Positions 9,958-18,844 of a stretch of 64,000 nucleotides of DNA are shown piece after piece. The translations under genes were made by a program, and so were the position numbers. Under the pieces are notes generated by a model. The model saw only the letters and a list, made by a program, of their open reading frames with translations. It ran no database searches and was not told the DNA's origin. The stretch comes from Streptomyces venezuelae ATCC 10712 (GTDB taxonomy: Bacteria; Actinomycetota; Actinomycetes; Streptomycetales; Streptomycetaceae), in the NCBI RefSeq assembly GCF_008639165.1, contig NZ_CP029197.1, positions 6,514,001 to 6,578,000 of the forward strand. The letters are read 5' to 3'. Each line of letters begins with the position of its first letter. Positions within the stretch are counted from its first letter, which is position 1.

Positions 9958-10955
9958 CGAGCACCCCGGCGCCCCTGCGGATCGGTGTGCTCGGCTGCGC
10001 CGACATCGCCGTCCGGCGCATGATGCCCGCGATGGCCGCGCTCCCCGGGACCGAGGTCACCGCCGTCGCCAGCCGCGACGCGGCGAAGGCCGCCGTGGCC
10101 GCCGCCCCGTACGGCGCGGCGGCCGTCGAGGGCTACCAGGAGCTGCTGCGCCGCCCGGACGTCGACGCCGTCTACGTACCGCTGCCCGCCGCCCTGCACG
10201 CCGAGTGGACCGAGGCCGCCCTGCGGGCCGGCAAGCACGTCCTGGCCGAGAAGCCGCTCACCACGGACCCGGAGAGCACCGCCGCGCTGCTCGGCCTGGC
10301 CGCCGCGTCCGGGCTCGCGCTGATGGAGAACGTCATGTTCGTCCACCACCGCCTCCACACCGACGTCCGCAAGCTCGTCGCGGACGGAGCCATCGGCGAA
10401 CTCCGCGCCCTGCACGCCTCGTTCGGCATCCCCCGGCTGCCCGACACCGACATCCGGCACGACCCCGGGCTCGGCGGCGGCGCCCTCGGCGACGTCGGCG
10501 TCTACCCGCTGCGAGCCGCCCAGCACCTGCTCGGCGACGAACTCGACGTCCTCGGCGCGCACCTCGTCCGGGGGCCCGGCAGCCGGGTCGAGACCGCCGG
10601 CGGGGCGCTGCTCGCCACCCCGGCGGGCGTCACCGCGCACATCGCCTTCGGCATGGACCACGGCTACCGCTCGGCGTACGAGCTGTGGGGCAGCCAGGGC
10701 CGGCTCGTCGTCGAGCGGGCCTACACCCCGCCCGCCGACCACCGCCCGGTGGTGCGCCTGGAGACCCGCACCGGCGTCGAGGAGCTCGTCCTCGACGCCG
10801 ACGACCAGGTCCGCAACACGGTGGCCGCCTTCGCCGCCCTCGTGGCGCGCACCGGAGCCGGCCACCCCGGGGACGGCGGCGCGCCCGACCCGGAGGCCCC
10901 GCTGCGCCAGGCGCGGCTGCTCGACGCCGTGCGGCGCCGGGCCGCCCTCGTCTGA
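9954..10955 (+). CDS. jadP: NDP-hexose 3-ketoreductase (Gfo/Idh/MocA)
   Basis: 333-residue Gfo/Idh/MocA oxidoreductase. The dinucleotide-binding start is IGVLGCADIAVRRMMPAMAA, followed by YVPLPAALHAEW and the signature AEKPLTTD. It should reduce the C3 ketone after 2,3-dehydration. The start is TTG within TTGA, overlapping the jadO stop; no ATG or GTG upstream is in frame and this start gives the full Rossmann strand. The following 136 bp before jadQ hold no gene and may carry a separate promoter, but no clear promoter boxes are visible. Confidence 0.88.
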   Translation: MTSTPAPLRIGVLGCADIAVRRMMPAMAALPGTEVTAVASRDAAKAAVAAAPYGAAAVEGYQELLRRPDVDAVYVPLPAALHAEWTEAALRAGKHVLAEKPLTTDPESTAALLGLAAASGLALMENVMFVHHRLHTDVRKLVADGAIGELRALHASFGIPRLPDTDIRHDPGLGGGALGDVGVYPLRAAQHLLGDELDVLGAHLVRGPGSRVETAGGALLATPAGVTAHIAFGMDHGYRSAYELWGSQGRLVVERAYTPPADHRPVVRLETRTGVEELVLDADDQVRNTVAAFAALVARTGAGHPGDGGAPDPEAPLRQARLLDAVRRRAALV

Positions 10956-11091
10956 CCCGCGCCTGACATTCACCTGGCCCGTTGCCGACGCAGCTGAACA
11001 GCGCGTGCAGAACCTGACCAGGCCCTGAACCGAGGCTCCTTGAACGCCGCGCCGCACCCGGTGAGGCTGGGAACCCCAGGAGGAGAGAACT

Positions 11092-11961
11092 GTGAAAGGC
11101 ATCGTCCTGGCCGGAGGCCACGGCACCCGGCTGCACCCGATCACCCTCGGCACGTCCAAGCAGATGCTGCCGGTCTACGACAAGCCGATGATCTACTACC
11201 CGCTCTCGGTGCTGATGCTCGCCGGGATCCGGGACATCCAGATCATCTCGTCCCCCGACGACATCGAGAACTTCCGCCGGCTGCTCGGCGACGGCTCCCC
11301 GCTCGGCATCTCGCTCAGCTACGCCGTCCAGGAGCAGCCCCGCGGCCTCGCCGAGGCCTTCCTCATCTCCGCCGACCACATCGGGGACGACTCCGTCGCC
11401 CTCGTCCTCGGCGACAACATCTTCCACGGCCCCGGCTTCGCCGGAATCCTCCAGGACAAGGCCGTGGACGTGGACGGCTGCGTGCTCTTCGGCTACCCGG
11501 TCCGCGACCCCGAGCGCTACGGCGTCGGCGAGGTCGACGCGGACGGCCGGCTGGTCTCCCTGGAGGAGAAGCCGGAGCACCCGCGCTCCGACCTCGCCAT
11601 CACCGGCCTCTACTTCTACGACAACGACGTCATCGACATCGCCAAGAACCTCACGCCCTCGGCGCGCGGCGAACTGGAGATCACCGACGTCAACCGGATC
11701 TACCTGGAGCGCGGCAAGGCCGAACTGGTGTCCCTGGGACGCGGGTTCGTCTGGCTCGACGCCGGAACGCACGACGCGCTGACCGAGGCCGGCCAGTACG
11801 TGCAGATCCTGGAGCACCGCCAGGGCGTCCGGCTCGCCTGCCTCGAGGAGATCGCCTGGCGCATGGGGTTCATCGACCGGGAGGCCTGCCTGCGGCTCGG
11901 CGAGGAGCTCTCGAAGTCCCCGTACGGCCAGTACGTCATGGAGATAGCCCGGGCCGGCTGA
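11092..11961 (+). CDS. jadQ: Glucose-1-phosphate thymidylyltransferase (RmlA type)
   Basis: 289-residue nucleotidyltransferase making dTDP-glucose from dTTP and glucose-1-phosphate, the entry step to L-digitoxose. Motifs are LAGGHGTRLHPITLGTSKQM at the N-terminus, VLGDNIFHG (metal-binding Asp), EEKPEHPRSD and WLDAGTHDALTEA. Length matches short RmlA enzymes. GTG start with AGGAGAG 6-7 bases upstream, a strong site, consistent with this gene beginning a new transcription or translation unit after the 136-bp gap. Confidence 0.92.
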   Translation: MKGIVLAGGHGTRLHPITLGTSKQMLPVYDKPMIYYPLSVLMLAGIRDIQIISSPDDIENFRRLLGDGSPLGISLSYAVQEQPRGLAEAFLISADHIGDDSVALVLGDNIFHGPGFAGILQDKAVDVDGCVLFGYPVRDPERYGVGEVDADGRLVSLEEKPEHPRSDLAITGLYFYDNDVIDIAKNLTPSARGELEITDVNRIYLERGKAELVSLGRGFVWLDAGTHDALTEAGQYVQILEHRQGVRLACLEEIAWRMGFIDREACLRLGEELSKSPYGQYVMEIARAG

Positions 11962-12012
11962 CCCGGCCGCCCCCACCGCCCCGCCACGCCCCCGCCCCGC
12001 GGAGAGAGAACC

Positions 12013-13206
12013 ATGCGATATCTGTTCACCACCATCCCGGGCACGTCCCACACGCTGCCCCTGGTCCCGCTCGCCCACGCGGCGCTCGCCGCCGGGCACG
12101 AGGTCGCCTTCGCCGCCTCGGGCCCCGCCCTGCGCGCGGCCAACGCCGCCGGTCTCCAGACCATCGCGGCCGCGGGCGACGAGGCCGCGGAGCCGTACGA
12201 GGAGCTGATCGCCAAGGTCACCACGAGCGACCTGGCGCAGGAGTTCCCCGGCCCGAAGATCCTCCCGTACGTCTCCGGGATCTTCGGCGAGGTCGGCGCG
12301 CGTCTGGTGGAGGGCGTCGCAGAGGCGGCCCGCACCTGGCGGGCCGACGCCGTGGTCTTCCCGCCCAACCACGTCGCAGGACTGCTCGCCGCCCGGATGA
12401 CCGGCCTGCCCGCCGTGCTGCACGGCATCGGCACCCCCCGCCCGGTCTTCGCCCCGGCCCTCGCGTACCTGGAGCCGGTCGCCGCCCGCCTCGGCGTCGA
12501 CCTCCCGGCCCCGGTCGCCGACGTGGAGATCGACCTCAACCCGGCCTCCCTCACCGCGCCGTCCCTCGGCGGCCCCGGCGGCGGCGGACCGGCCGCCGCG
12601 CACCGGCTCCCGATGCGCTACACCTCGTACAACGGCGGCGCGGAGATCCCGCCCGGCCTGCTCGGCCGCGGCGAGCGGCCCCGGGTCGCCGTGACGCTCG
12701 GCTCCCTCGCCGCGCTGTACGGCGAGGGCACCATGCTCCGCGAGATCGTCGACGGCTCGGCGGACCTCGGCATCGAACTGGTCATCACCACCGGCGGCGC
12801 CGAACTGCCCGCCCTCACCGGCTCGTTGCCCCCGCACGTCACCTGCGTGGACTGGGTCCCGCTGCGCACCCTGCTCGCGAGCTGCGACGCGATCGTCCAC
12901 CACGGCGGCATGGGCAGCACCTTCACCGCCTTCGACGCCGGGGTCCCGCAGCTGGCGATCCCGCTCACCGGCCCGGAGAGCGTCTCCAACGGCCGGGTCG
13001 CCGCCGACCGCGGCACCGGCATCGTCCTCGACCCGCCGCTGTCCGTCCCGCTCACCGCCGCGACCGTGAAGTCCTCGCTGCACGAGCTGCTCAGCAACCC
13101 CGCGCACCGCACGGCGGCCGCCGAAGTCGCCGCCGAGATGCGGGAGATGCCGGCGCCCGCCGCCACCCTGGTCCAGCTCAACGCGCTCCTCGGAGGGACG
13201 GCATGA
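12013..13206 (+). CDS. jadS: Glycosyltransferase (GT1, digitoxosyl transfer)
   Basis: 397-residue GT-B glycosyltransferase of the antibiotic family (GT1). It has the N-terminal acceptor domain start RYLFTTIPGTSHTLPLVPLA, the C-terminal donor-binding segment DWVPLRTLLASCDAIVHHGG, then MGSTFTAFDAGVPQLAIP and the P-L-T-G-P-E-S sugar/diphosphate region. It is the only glycosyltransferase in the window and is expected to attach L-digitoxose to the jadomycin aglycone. GGAGAGAG precedes the ATG. Its stop overlaps the jadT start (ATGA). Confidence 0.9.
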   Translation: MRYLFTTIPGTSHTLPLVPLAHAALAAGHEVAFAASGPALRAANAAGLQTIAAAGDEAAEPYEELIAKVTTSDLAQEFPGPKILPYVSGIFGEVGARLVEGVAEAARTWRADAVVFPPNHVAGLLAARMTGLPAVLHGIGTPRPVFAPALAYLEPVAARLGVDLPAPVADVEIDLNPASLTAPSLGGPGGGGPAAAHRLPMRYTSYNGGAEIPPGLLGRGERPRVAVTLGSLAALYGEGTMLREIVDGSADLGIELVITTGGAELPALTGSLPPHVTCVDWVPLRTLLASCDAIVHHGGMGSTFTAFDAGVPQLAIPLTGPESVSNGRVAADRGTGIVLDPPLSVPLTAATVKSSLHELLSNPAHRTAAAEVAAEMREMPAPAATLVQLNALLGGTA

Positions 13207-14171
13207 GGATCCTCGTCACCGGCGGTGCCGGCTTCATCGGCTCCCACTACGTCCGCTCCCTCCTCGACGGGGCGTACGGCGGCGACGGCACCGACACCGT
13301 CACCGTCCTCGACAAGCTGACCTACGCGGGCAACCGGGACAACCTGCCCGCCTCCCACGAGCGGCTCACCTTCGTCCGCGGCGACATCTGCGACCTGCCG
13401 CTGCTGCTCGACCTCCTCCCCGGGCACGACGCGGTCGTCCACTTCGCCGCCGAGTCGCACGTCGACCGGTCCCTGGAGTCGGCCGCCGAGTTCGTCCGCA
13501 CCAACGTCCTCGGCACCCAGACCGTCCTGGAGGCCGCGCTGCGCACCGGCGTCCAGCGGCTCGTGCACGTCTCCACCGACGAGGTGTACGGCACGATCGA
13601 CGAGGGCTCGTGGACCGAGGACTTCCCGCTCCTGCCCAACTCCCCGTACGCCGCCTCCAAGGCGAGCTCGGACCTGGTGGCCCGCTCCTACTGGCGCACC
13701 CACGGGCTCGACCTGTCGATCACCCGCTGCTCCAACAACTACGGGCCGTACCAGCACCCCGAGAAGCTCATCCCGCGCTTCGTCACCAACCTCCTGGAGG
13801 GCCACCCGGTGCCGGTCTACGGCGACGGGCGGAACGTCCGCGAGTGGCTGCACGTCGACGACCACTGCCGGGCGATCCACCTGGTGCTCACCACCGGCCG
13901 GGCGGGCGAGACGTACAACATCGGCAGCGGGAACGAGCTCACCAACCTCGACCTGACCGAACGCATCCTGGACCTCTGCGGCGCCGACCGCTCGATGATC
14001 CGGTACGTCGAGGACCGCAAGGGACACGACCTGCGGTACTCGCTCTCCGACGCCAAGATCCGCGAAGAGCTGGGCTACACGCCCCGGACCTCCTTCGAGG
14101 ACGGCCTGCGCCGGACCGTCGACTGGTACCGCGACAACCCCCAGTGGTGGAAGGCCGGCAAGGAGAAGTGA
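13203..14171 (+). CDS. jadT: dTDP-glucose 4,6-dehydratase (RmlB type)
   Basis: 322-residue extended SDR. NAD-binding VTGGAGFIGSHYVRSLLDG lies at the N-terminus, HFAAESHVDRSLES near residue 80, STDEVYG near 120, and the catalytic YAASKASSD (Tyr-x3-Lys) near 150. Diagnostic RCSNNYGPYQHPEKLIPRF and R-E-W-L-H-V-D-D-H follow. It converts dTDP-glucose to the 4-keto-6-deoxy sugar, the common intermediate of the pathway. The overlaps on both sides (ATGA with jadS, GTGA with jadU) imply coupled translation. Confidence 0.93.
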   Translation: MRILVTGGAGFIGSHYVRSLLDGAYGGDGTDTVTVLDKLTYAGNRDNLPASHERLTFVRGDICDLPLLLDLLPGHDAVVHFAAESHVDRSLESAAEFVRTNVLGTQTVLEAALRTGVQRLVHVSTDEVYGTIDEGSWTEDFPLLPNSPYAASKASSDLVARSYWRTHGLDLSITRCSNNYGPYQHPEKLIPRFVTNLLEGHPVPVYGDGRNVREWLHVDDHCRAIHLVLTTGRAGETYNIGSGNELTNLDLTERILDLCGADRSMIRYVEDRKGHDLRYSLSDAKIREELGYTPRTSFEDGLRRTVDWYRDNPQWWKAGKEK

Positions 14172-14776
14172 CGACGACCATGCAGGTGACCCCCCTGGCC
14201 ATCGAGGGCGCCTTCGCCTTCACGCCCCCCGTCTTCAAGGACAGCCGCGGCCTGTTCGCCTCCCCCTACCAGGGGGACGTGTTCGCCGGGCAGCTCGGCC
14301 GCCCGCTCTTCCAGGTCGAACAGGTCAGCCACAACCTGTCCGCCAGGGGCACCCTCCGCGGCGTCCACTTCACCGCGACCCCGCCGGGCATGGCGAAGTA
14401 CGTCTACTGCCCGTACGGCAGGCTCCGGGACTTCCTCATCGACCTCCGGGTCGGCTCACCGACCTTCGGGCAGTGGGTGATGAACGAACTCGACGCGGAG
14501 ACCAGCCGCGCCCTCTACGTCCCGGTCGGCGTCGGCCACGCGTTCGTCTCGCTCCAGGACGACTCCATGTGCGTCTACGTGATGTCGCAGGGGTACGTCC
14601 CCGCCAACGAACTGGCCCTGAACCCGCTCGACCCGGCGCTCGGACTCGACCTGCCGGACGACGTCGAGCTGATCCTGTCCGACCGGGACAAGATCGCCCC
14701 CACCCTCGCCGAGGCCCGCGACCGCGGCCTCCTGCCCGACTTCGACACCTGCCGCAAGCTGGAGGAACTGCTGTGA
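14168..14776 (+). CDS. jadU: dTDP-4-keto-6-deoxyhexose 3,5-epimerase (RmlC type)
   Basis: 202-residue cupin-fold RmlC family epimerase. FKDSRGLF, the catalytic RGVHF (His), YCPYGRLRDFLIDLR (Asp of the His-Asp dyad), SPTFGQW and VPVGVGHAFVSL are all present. It should set the L-configuration at C5 on the path to L-digitoxose. GTG at 14168 overlaps the jadT stop; ATG at 14180 is an alternative that would shorten it by four residues. The AAGGAG just before the GTG is unusually close, which slightly favours the ATG. Confidence 0.9.
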   Translation: MTTTMQVTPLAIEGAFAFTPPVFKDSRGLFASPYQGDVFAGQLGRPLFQVEQVSHNLSARGTLRGVHFTATPPGMAKYVYCPYGRLRDFLIDLRVGSPTFGQWVMNELDAETSRALYVPVGVGHAFVSLQDDSMCVYVMSQGYVPANELALNPLDPALGLDLPDDVELILSDRDKIAPTLAEARDRGLLPDFDTCRKLEELL

Positions 14777-15792
14777 CCGCCACCACCGGACAGACCGGGG
14801 ACACCCGACCCCTGGTGGTCGTCCTCGGCGCCGCCGGCTTCGTCGGCTCCGCCGTCCTGCGCGAACTCGCCCGCCACGACCTGCGGGTGCGGGCCGTCTC
14901 CCGGCGCCCGGTGACCGTCCCGGCCGGCGCCCGCGCCGAGGTGGAGACCCGCAGCGTCGACCTCACCGTCCCCGGCGCGATGGCCGGGGCGATCGAGGGC
15001 GCCGACGTGGTCGTCCACTCGATCGCCTACATCGCGGGCTCCTCGACCTGGCGCATCACGGACGGCGACACCGGCGCCGAGCGGGTCAACGTGGGACTCG
15101 TACGGGACCTGGTCGAGGCCGTGCGGGCGAGCGGCCGCCCCGACACCGCCGTCCTGTTCACCGGCTCCGTCTCCGCCGCCGGACCCTCGGAGCGGGGCGT
15201 CTACGACGGTACGGAGCCGGACGAGCCGCAGGGCGAGTACGACCGGCAGAAGCTGGCGGCCGAGCGGGTGCTGCTCGCGGCGAGCGCCGAGGGCGTGCTG
15301 CGCGGGATCTCGCTCCGGCTCCCCACGGTCTTCGGCTACGGCCCCGACTCGACCGCGCGGGACAAGGGCATCGTCTCCTCGATGGTCCGCCGGGCGGTGG
15401 CGGGCGAGCCGATCACCATGTGGCACGACGGCACGGTCCGCCGCGACCTGCTGTACGTGGAGGACGTGGCGCGCGCCTTCGCGGCGGCCCTCGGCCACCT
15501 CGACGCGCTCGCGGGACGGCACTGGGTGCTCGGCAGCGGGCACGGCGCCGAGCTCGGCCCGGTCTTCACCACGGTCGCCCGGATGGTGGCGGAGCGGACC
15601 GGCAAGCCGCCGGTGGCCGTGCGCTCGGTGGAGCCGCCCGCGCACGCCGAGGCCCGGGACTTCGCCAGCGTCACCGTCGACCCGCGCGCCTTCCACGAGG
15701 TCACCGGCTGGCGGGCCGAGGTCCCGCTGGACGAGGCCCTGGACCGGACGACGGCCTTCAGCGCGAGCGGCGCGGAGGAGCACTTCGGCTGA
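14773..15792 (+). CDS. jadV: dTDP-4-keto-6-deoxyhexose 4-ketoreductase
   Basis: 339-residue NAD(P)-dependent SDR. VVVLGAAGFVGSAVLREL binds the cofactor, VVHSIAYIAG and LFTGSVSAAG (catalytic Ser/Thr region) follow, and YDRQKLAAER has the Tyr-x3-Lys pair. The C-terminal half has LRLPTVFGYGPDS and RRDLLYVEDVARAF. It should reduce C4 in the last step to dTDP-L-digitoxose. It is the last gene of the rightward jad operon; its stop is followed by a strong hairpin. Confidence 0.88.
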   Translation: MTATTGQTGDTRPLVVVLGAAGFVGSAVLRELARHDLRVRAVSRRPVTVPAGARAEVETRSVDLTVPGAMAGAIEGADVVVHSIAYIAGSSTWRITDGDTGAERVNVGLVRDLVEAVRASGRPDTAVLFTGSVSAAGPSERGVYDGTEPDEPQGEYDRQKLAAERVLLAASAEGVLRGISLRLPTVFGYGPDSTARDKGIVSSMVRRAVAGEPITMWHDGTVRRDLLYVEDVARAFAAALGHLDALAGRHWVLGSGHGAELGPVFTTVARMVAERTGKPPVAVRSVEPPAHAEARDFASVTVDPRAFHEVTGWRAEVPLDEALDRTTAFSASGAEEHFG

Positions 15793-15808
15793 CCCCGGCC
15801 GCCGTGCG

Positions 15809-15830
15809 GGGGCCCGTCGCGACGGGCCCC
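15809..15830. terminator. Bidirectional terminator between jadV and jadR*
   Basis: Perfect 10-bp inverted repeat GGGGCCCGTC / GACGGGCCCC with a 2-base loop, in the 56-bp gap between convergent jadV and jadR*. It lacks a T run, as is common for Streptomyces terminators. Confidence 0.7.
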
Positions 15831-15848
15831 GTGACGGGGGAGGGCCGG

Positions 15849-16463
15849 TCAGCGGCAGAGGGCGTGTTCGGCGGCGGTGGTGAGGGTCGAGGTGACCTGC
15901 TCCACCGTCATCGAACGGCCGGTGTAGAGCAGGTCGAAGCTGTCGAAGGCCGAGAACAGCCAGAGACGGCGGGCCGCCTCGGCGACCGTGACGTCCTCGC
16001 GCAGCTCACCCTGCGCGCCGAGCCGCCGGGCGAGGTCGTCCATCCCGGCGGCGCGTCCGGTCTCCATCCGCTGGACCGCGCCGCCGACCGCCTCGGCGTC
16101 GAGCGCGGCCATGGAGTACAGGGCGCGCATGACGTCGCGGTGGGCCGCGTACATCTCGACGTTGCCCCGGATGCCGCCGCGGAGCCCTTCGCGCGCGTCG
16201 GGCTGGAGCACCTCGCGCACCATCCGCTCGAAGCCGCCGCGGTGCAGCAGGTCCGCGCCGAGGGCGTCGAAGAGCCCGGAGCGCGAGCCGAAGGTCGTGT
16301 ACACGGTGGACCGCGACACGCCCGCCGTGCGGGCGATCCGGTCGAGGCCGACGGCCTCGGAGGGGGCCGATCGGAGCTGCTCGTACAGCGCGTCGAGGAT
16401 GCGCCGGCGGGTCTCGGCTGCCGCCTCCGCCCGGAGGCGCTGTTCGTACTTCCTGGTGGCCAT
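15849..16463 (-). CDS. jadR*: TetR-family regulator JadR*
   Basis: 204-residue TetR-like repressor with an N-terminal HTH (LDRIARTAGVSRSTVYTTFG, about residues 40-59) preceded by a basic arm, and a ligand-binding C-terminal half. JadR* is reported to repress jadY, the flavin reductase gene facing it, with release by pathway intermediates, thereby tuning cofactor supply for JadG (recalled). The 151-bp intergenic region contains three GACA-n3-TGTC palindromes that fit as its operators. Assignment is by family and position. Confidence 0.88.
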   Translation of the reverse strand: MATRKYEQRLRAEAAAETRRRILDALYEQLRSAPSEAVGLDRIARTAGVSRSTVYTTFGSRSGLFDALGADLLHRGGFERMVREVLQPDAREGLRGGIRGNVEMYAAHRDVMRALYSMAALDAEAVGGAVQRMETGRAAGMDDLARRLGAQGELREDVTVAEAARRLWLFSAFDSFDLLYTGRSMTVEQVTSTLTTAAEHALCR

Positions 16464-16485
16464 GGGCCGATCCTAGCATTGGCTT

Positions 16486-16541
16486 GACAGCCTGTCTGGT
16501 GAAAGACATGCTGTCCGACGAAAGCGCGAAGACAGGCTGTC
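16486..16541. promoter_or_regulatory. Three palindromic operators between jadR* and jadY
   Basis: Three 11-bp palindromes, GACAGCCTGTC (16486-16496), GACATGCTGTC (16505-16515) and GACAGGCTGTC (16531-16541), share the pattern GACA-n3-TGTC and lie between the divergent starts. The second and third are each followed by CCG(A/G)CGAAA. They are the likely JadR* binding sites controlling both genes; assignment by position is inference. Confidence 0.7.
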
Positions 16542-16614
16542 CGGCGAAATCGCCGCCAGGTCCACCGCGCCATCCACCGCGCAAAACCCGGATCCGAAGC
16601 AGAGGGAGCACCAC

Positions 16615-17226
16615 ATGACCCGGATCGCCGTCATCATCGGCAGCACCCGTCCCGGCCGCCGCTCGACCGCCGTCGCCCAGTGGGTCGAGGAGGCCGCGGG
16701 CCGCCACGAGGCGATCAAGGCCGGCGGCGCCACCGTCGAGCTCGTCGACATCGCCGAGTTCGGCCTGCCGCTGCTCGACGAGTCCGTCCCGGCCGCCTTC
16801 GGCCAGTACGCCAACGAGCACACCAAGCGCTGGTCCGAGAAGATCGCGTCCTTCGACGCCTTCGTCTTCGTCACCCCGGAGTACAACCGCTCCGTCCCGG
16901 CCGCGCTCAAGAACGCCATCGACTACCTGTACGCCGAGTGGCAGAACAAGTCCGCCGGCTTCGTCAGCTACGGCGTCCAGGGCGGCACCCGCGCCATCGA
17001 CCACCTGCGGGTCACCCTCGCCGAGGTCAAGGTCGCCGACGTGCCGACCGCCGTCTCGCTGCCGGTCTTCACCGACTTCACCTTCGAGAACCCCATGGAC
17101 CCGACCGAGACCGGTCGCGTCACCCCCGGCCCGCACCAGGAGCCCACGCTCTTCAAGATGTTCGACGAGATCATCGCCTGGGCCGAGGCCCTCAAGCCGC
17201 TCCGTGCCGCGGCGGCGGCCGTCTGA
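16615..17226 (+). CDS. jadY: NAD(P)H-dependent FMN/FAD reductase JadY
   Basis: 203-residue flavodoxin-fold NADPH-dependent FMN reductase. The phosphate loop is IIGSTRPGRRSTAVAQWV, and the second flavin contact is VTPEYNRSVPAALKNAIDYL. JadY is known to supply reduced flavin to JadG for B-ring opening. It is transcribed divergently from jadR* and is preceded by AGAGGGAG about 6 bases before the ATG. A strong hairpin follows, marking the likely right end of the jad functional cluster. Confidence 0.9.
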   Translation: MTRIAVIIGSTRPGRRSTAVAQWVEEAAGRHEAIKAGGATVELVDIAEFGLPLLDESVPAAFGQYANEHTKRWSEKIASFDAFVFVTPEYNRSVPAALKNAIDYLYAEWQNKSAGFVSYGVQGGTRAIDHLRVTLAEVKVADVPTAVSLPVFTDFTFENPMDPTETGRVTPGPHQEPTLFKMFDEIIAWAEALKPLRAAAAAV

Positions 17227-17248
17227 CCGGCCGCGTCGTCACACGGAG

Positions 17249-17285
17249 GAAGGCCTCCCCGCCGCACCGCGGCCGGGAGGCCTTC
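17249..17285 (+). terminator. Terminator after jadY
   Basis: Perfect 11-bp inverted repeat GAAGGCCTCCC (17249-17259) / GGGAGGCCTTC (17275-17285) starting 22 bp after the jadY stop, with a GC-rich 15-base loop. Confidence 0.75.
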
Positions 17286-17359
17286 GCCTCCTCCCACGGG
17301 GCCTCCCGCACCAGGAACCGCCGGGACGCCCCGTACCGAGACCACAGGAGAACCACCGC

Positions 17360-18844
17360 ATGACCACGTCCCGACGGGAGCTGCTCAAGCTGATGACGGC
17401 CGCGGGGGCCGCCCTCACCGCGAGCGGACTCCTCATCAGCCGGACCTCGCTCAGCGACACCCGGGCCGGCGGCCCGGCGGGCGCCTCGCCGTTCGCCGCC
17501 CAGCCGGTGGCCGCCCAGGCCCTCGCCCCGATCGTCACGCCCTTCCGCACCGCCATGCCCATCCCGCCGGTGGCCCGCCCGGTCTCCGTCACCTCGACCA
17601 CCGACACGTACAGCATCCCGGTCACCCAGACCACGGCGGAGATCATCCCCGGGGTCCGCACCCCCGTCCTCACCTACGGCGGCAGCTTCCCCGGCCCCAC
17701 CATCAAGGCGCGCTCCGGTCGGCGCGTGGTCGTCAAGCAGCCCAACCGGATCACCACCGGCACCTCCATGCACCTGCACGGAGCGGTCGTCGACCCCGCC
17801 AACGACGGCGGCCCCATGGACCTGATCACGCCCGGCGGGCAGCGCACGTACACCTACCCCAACCCGCAGGTGGCGGCCACCCTCTGGTACCACGACCACG
17901 CCCACCACATGGAGGCCGAGCACGTCTACCGCGGCATGTCGGGCTTCTACCTGATATCCGACGACAACGAGGACGCGCTGCCCCTGCCGCGCGGCACCTA
18001 CGACGTGCCGATCGTCGTTCGCGACATCGGGCTCAACCCCGACGGCACCCTCTTCTTCGACCACAACTTCGACACCCGGCCGCAGATCCTGGTCAACGGC
18101 AAGCCGCAGCCCTACTTCCAGGTCGCCGCCCGCAAGTACCGGCTGCGCATCCTCAACGGCTCCAACCAGCGGCCCTTCGAGTTCCGGCTCTCCGACGGCG
18201 GCGAGTTCACCCAGATCGCCTCCGACCGCGGCCTGCTCCCCGCCCCGTACACGACGACGACCCTGCCGCTCTCGCCGGCCGAACGGGCCGACATCGTCGT
18301 CGACTTCTCGCGCTACCCCGTGGGCAGCAGCGTCGTCCTGGAGAACGCCTACTTCCCGGAGCCCTCCAACAAGGAGATCCTCCGCTTCGACGTCGTCCGC
18401 TCCGCCTACGACCCCAGCTCGGTCCCGGCCCGGCTCGCCACCCTGCCGCCGACCGCCGCGCCGACCCAGACGCGCAACTACACGCTCGACTTCGACGTGC
18501 AGACCGGCGCGGGCTCGATCAGCGGCAAGACCTGGGACGAGCAGCGCGTCGACACCACGGTGCGCCAGGGGGACACCGAGGTCTGGGAGATCAAGAACAC
18601 CCACCCCTTCATCCCGCACAACTTCCACATCCACCTGGTGGACTTCCGGATCCTCGACATCGACGGCAAGCCGCCGACGCCCGGCGACGCCGGACTCAAG
18701 GACACCGTCCGGATCGGGCCGGGGGAGACGGCCCGCATCCTCGTCCACTTCGACTTCCCGTACTCGGGCCGCTACTACTACCACTGCCACCTGATCGACC
18801 ACTCGTCGATGGGCATGATGGCCAACCTGGAGATCACCCGATGA
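17360..18844 (+). CDS. Secreted multicopper oxidase
   Basis: 494-residue three-domain multicopper oxidase of the CotA/bilirubin oxidase/phenoxazinone synthase type. All four copper motifs are visible: MHLHGAVVD, LWYHDHAHHMEA, HNFHIHLVDF, and HCHLIDHSSMGMM, whose Cys, His and Met belong to the T1/T3 sites. The N-terminus (SRRELLKLMTAAGAALTASG) is a twin-arginine signal, so it is probably exported folded with copper. It would oxidise phenols or metals with O2. The ATG has CAGGAG 9 bases upstream. The stop overlaps the next gene (ATGA). A role in jadomycin maturation is possible but not shown. Confidence 0.85.
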   Translation: MTTSRRELLKLMTAAGAALTASGLLISRTSLSDTRAGGPAGASPFAAQPVAAQALAPIVTPFRTAMPIPPVARPVSVTSTTDTYSIPVTQTTAEIIPGVRTPVLTYGGSFPGPTIKARSGRRVVVKQPNRITTGTSMHLHGAVVDPANDGGPMDLITPGGQRTYTYPNPQVAATLWYHDHAHHMEAEHVYRGMSGFYLISDDNEDALPLPRGTYDVPIVVRDIGLNPDGTLFFDHNFDTRPQILVNGKPQPYFQVAARKYRLRILNGSNQRPFEFRLSDGGEFTQIASDRGLLPAPYTTTTLPLSPAERADIVVDFSRYPVGSSVVLENAYFPEPSNKEILRFDVVRSAYDPSSVPARLATLPPTAAPTQTRNYTLDFDVQTGAGSISGKTWDEQRVDTTVRQGDTEVWEIKNTHPFIPHNFHIHLVDFRILDIDGKPPTPGDAGLKDTVRIGPGETARILVHFDFPYSGRYYYHCHLIDHSSMGMMANLEITR

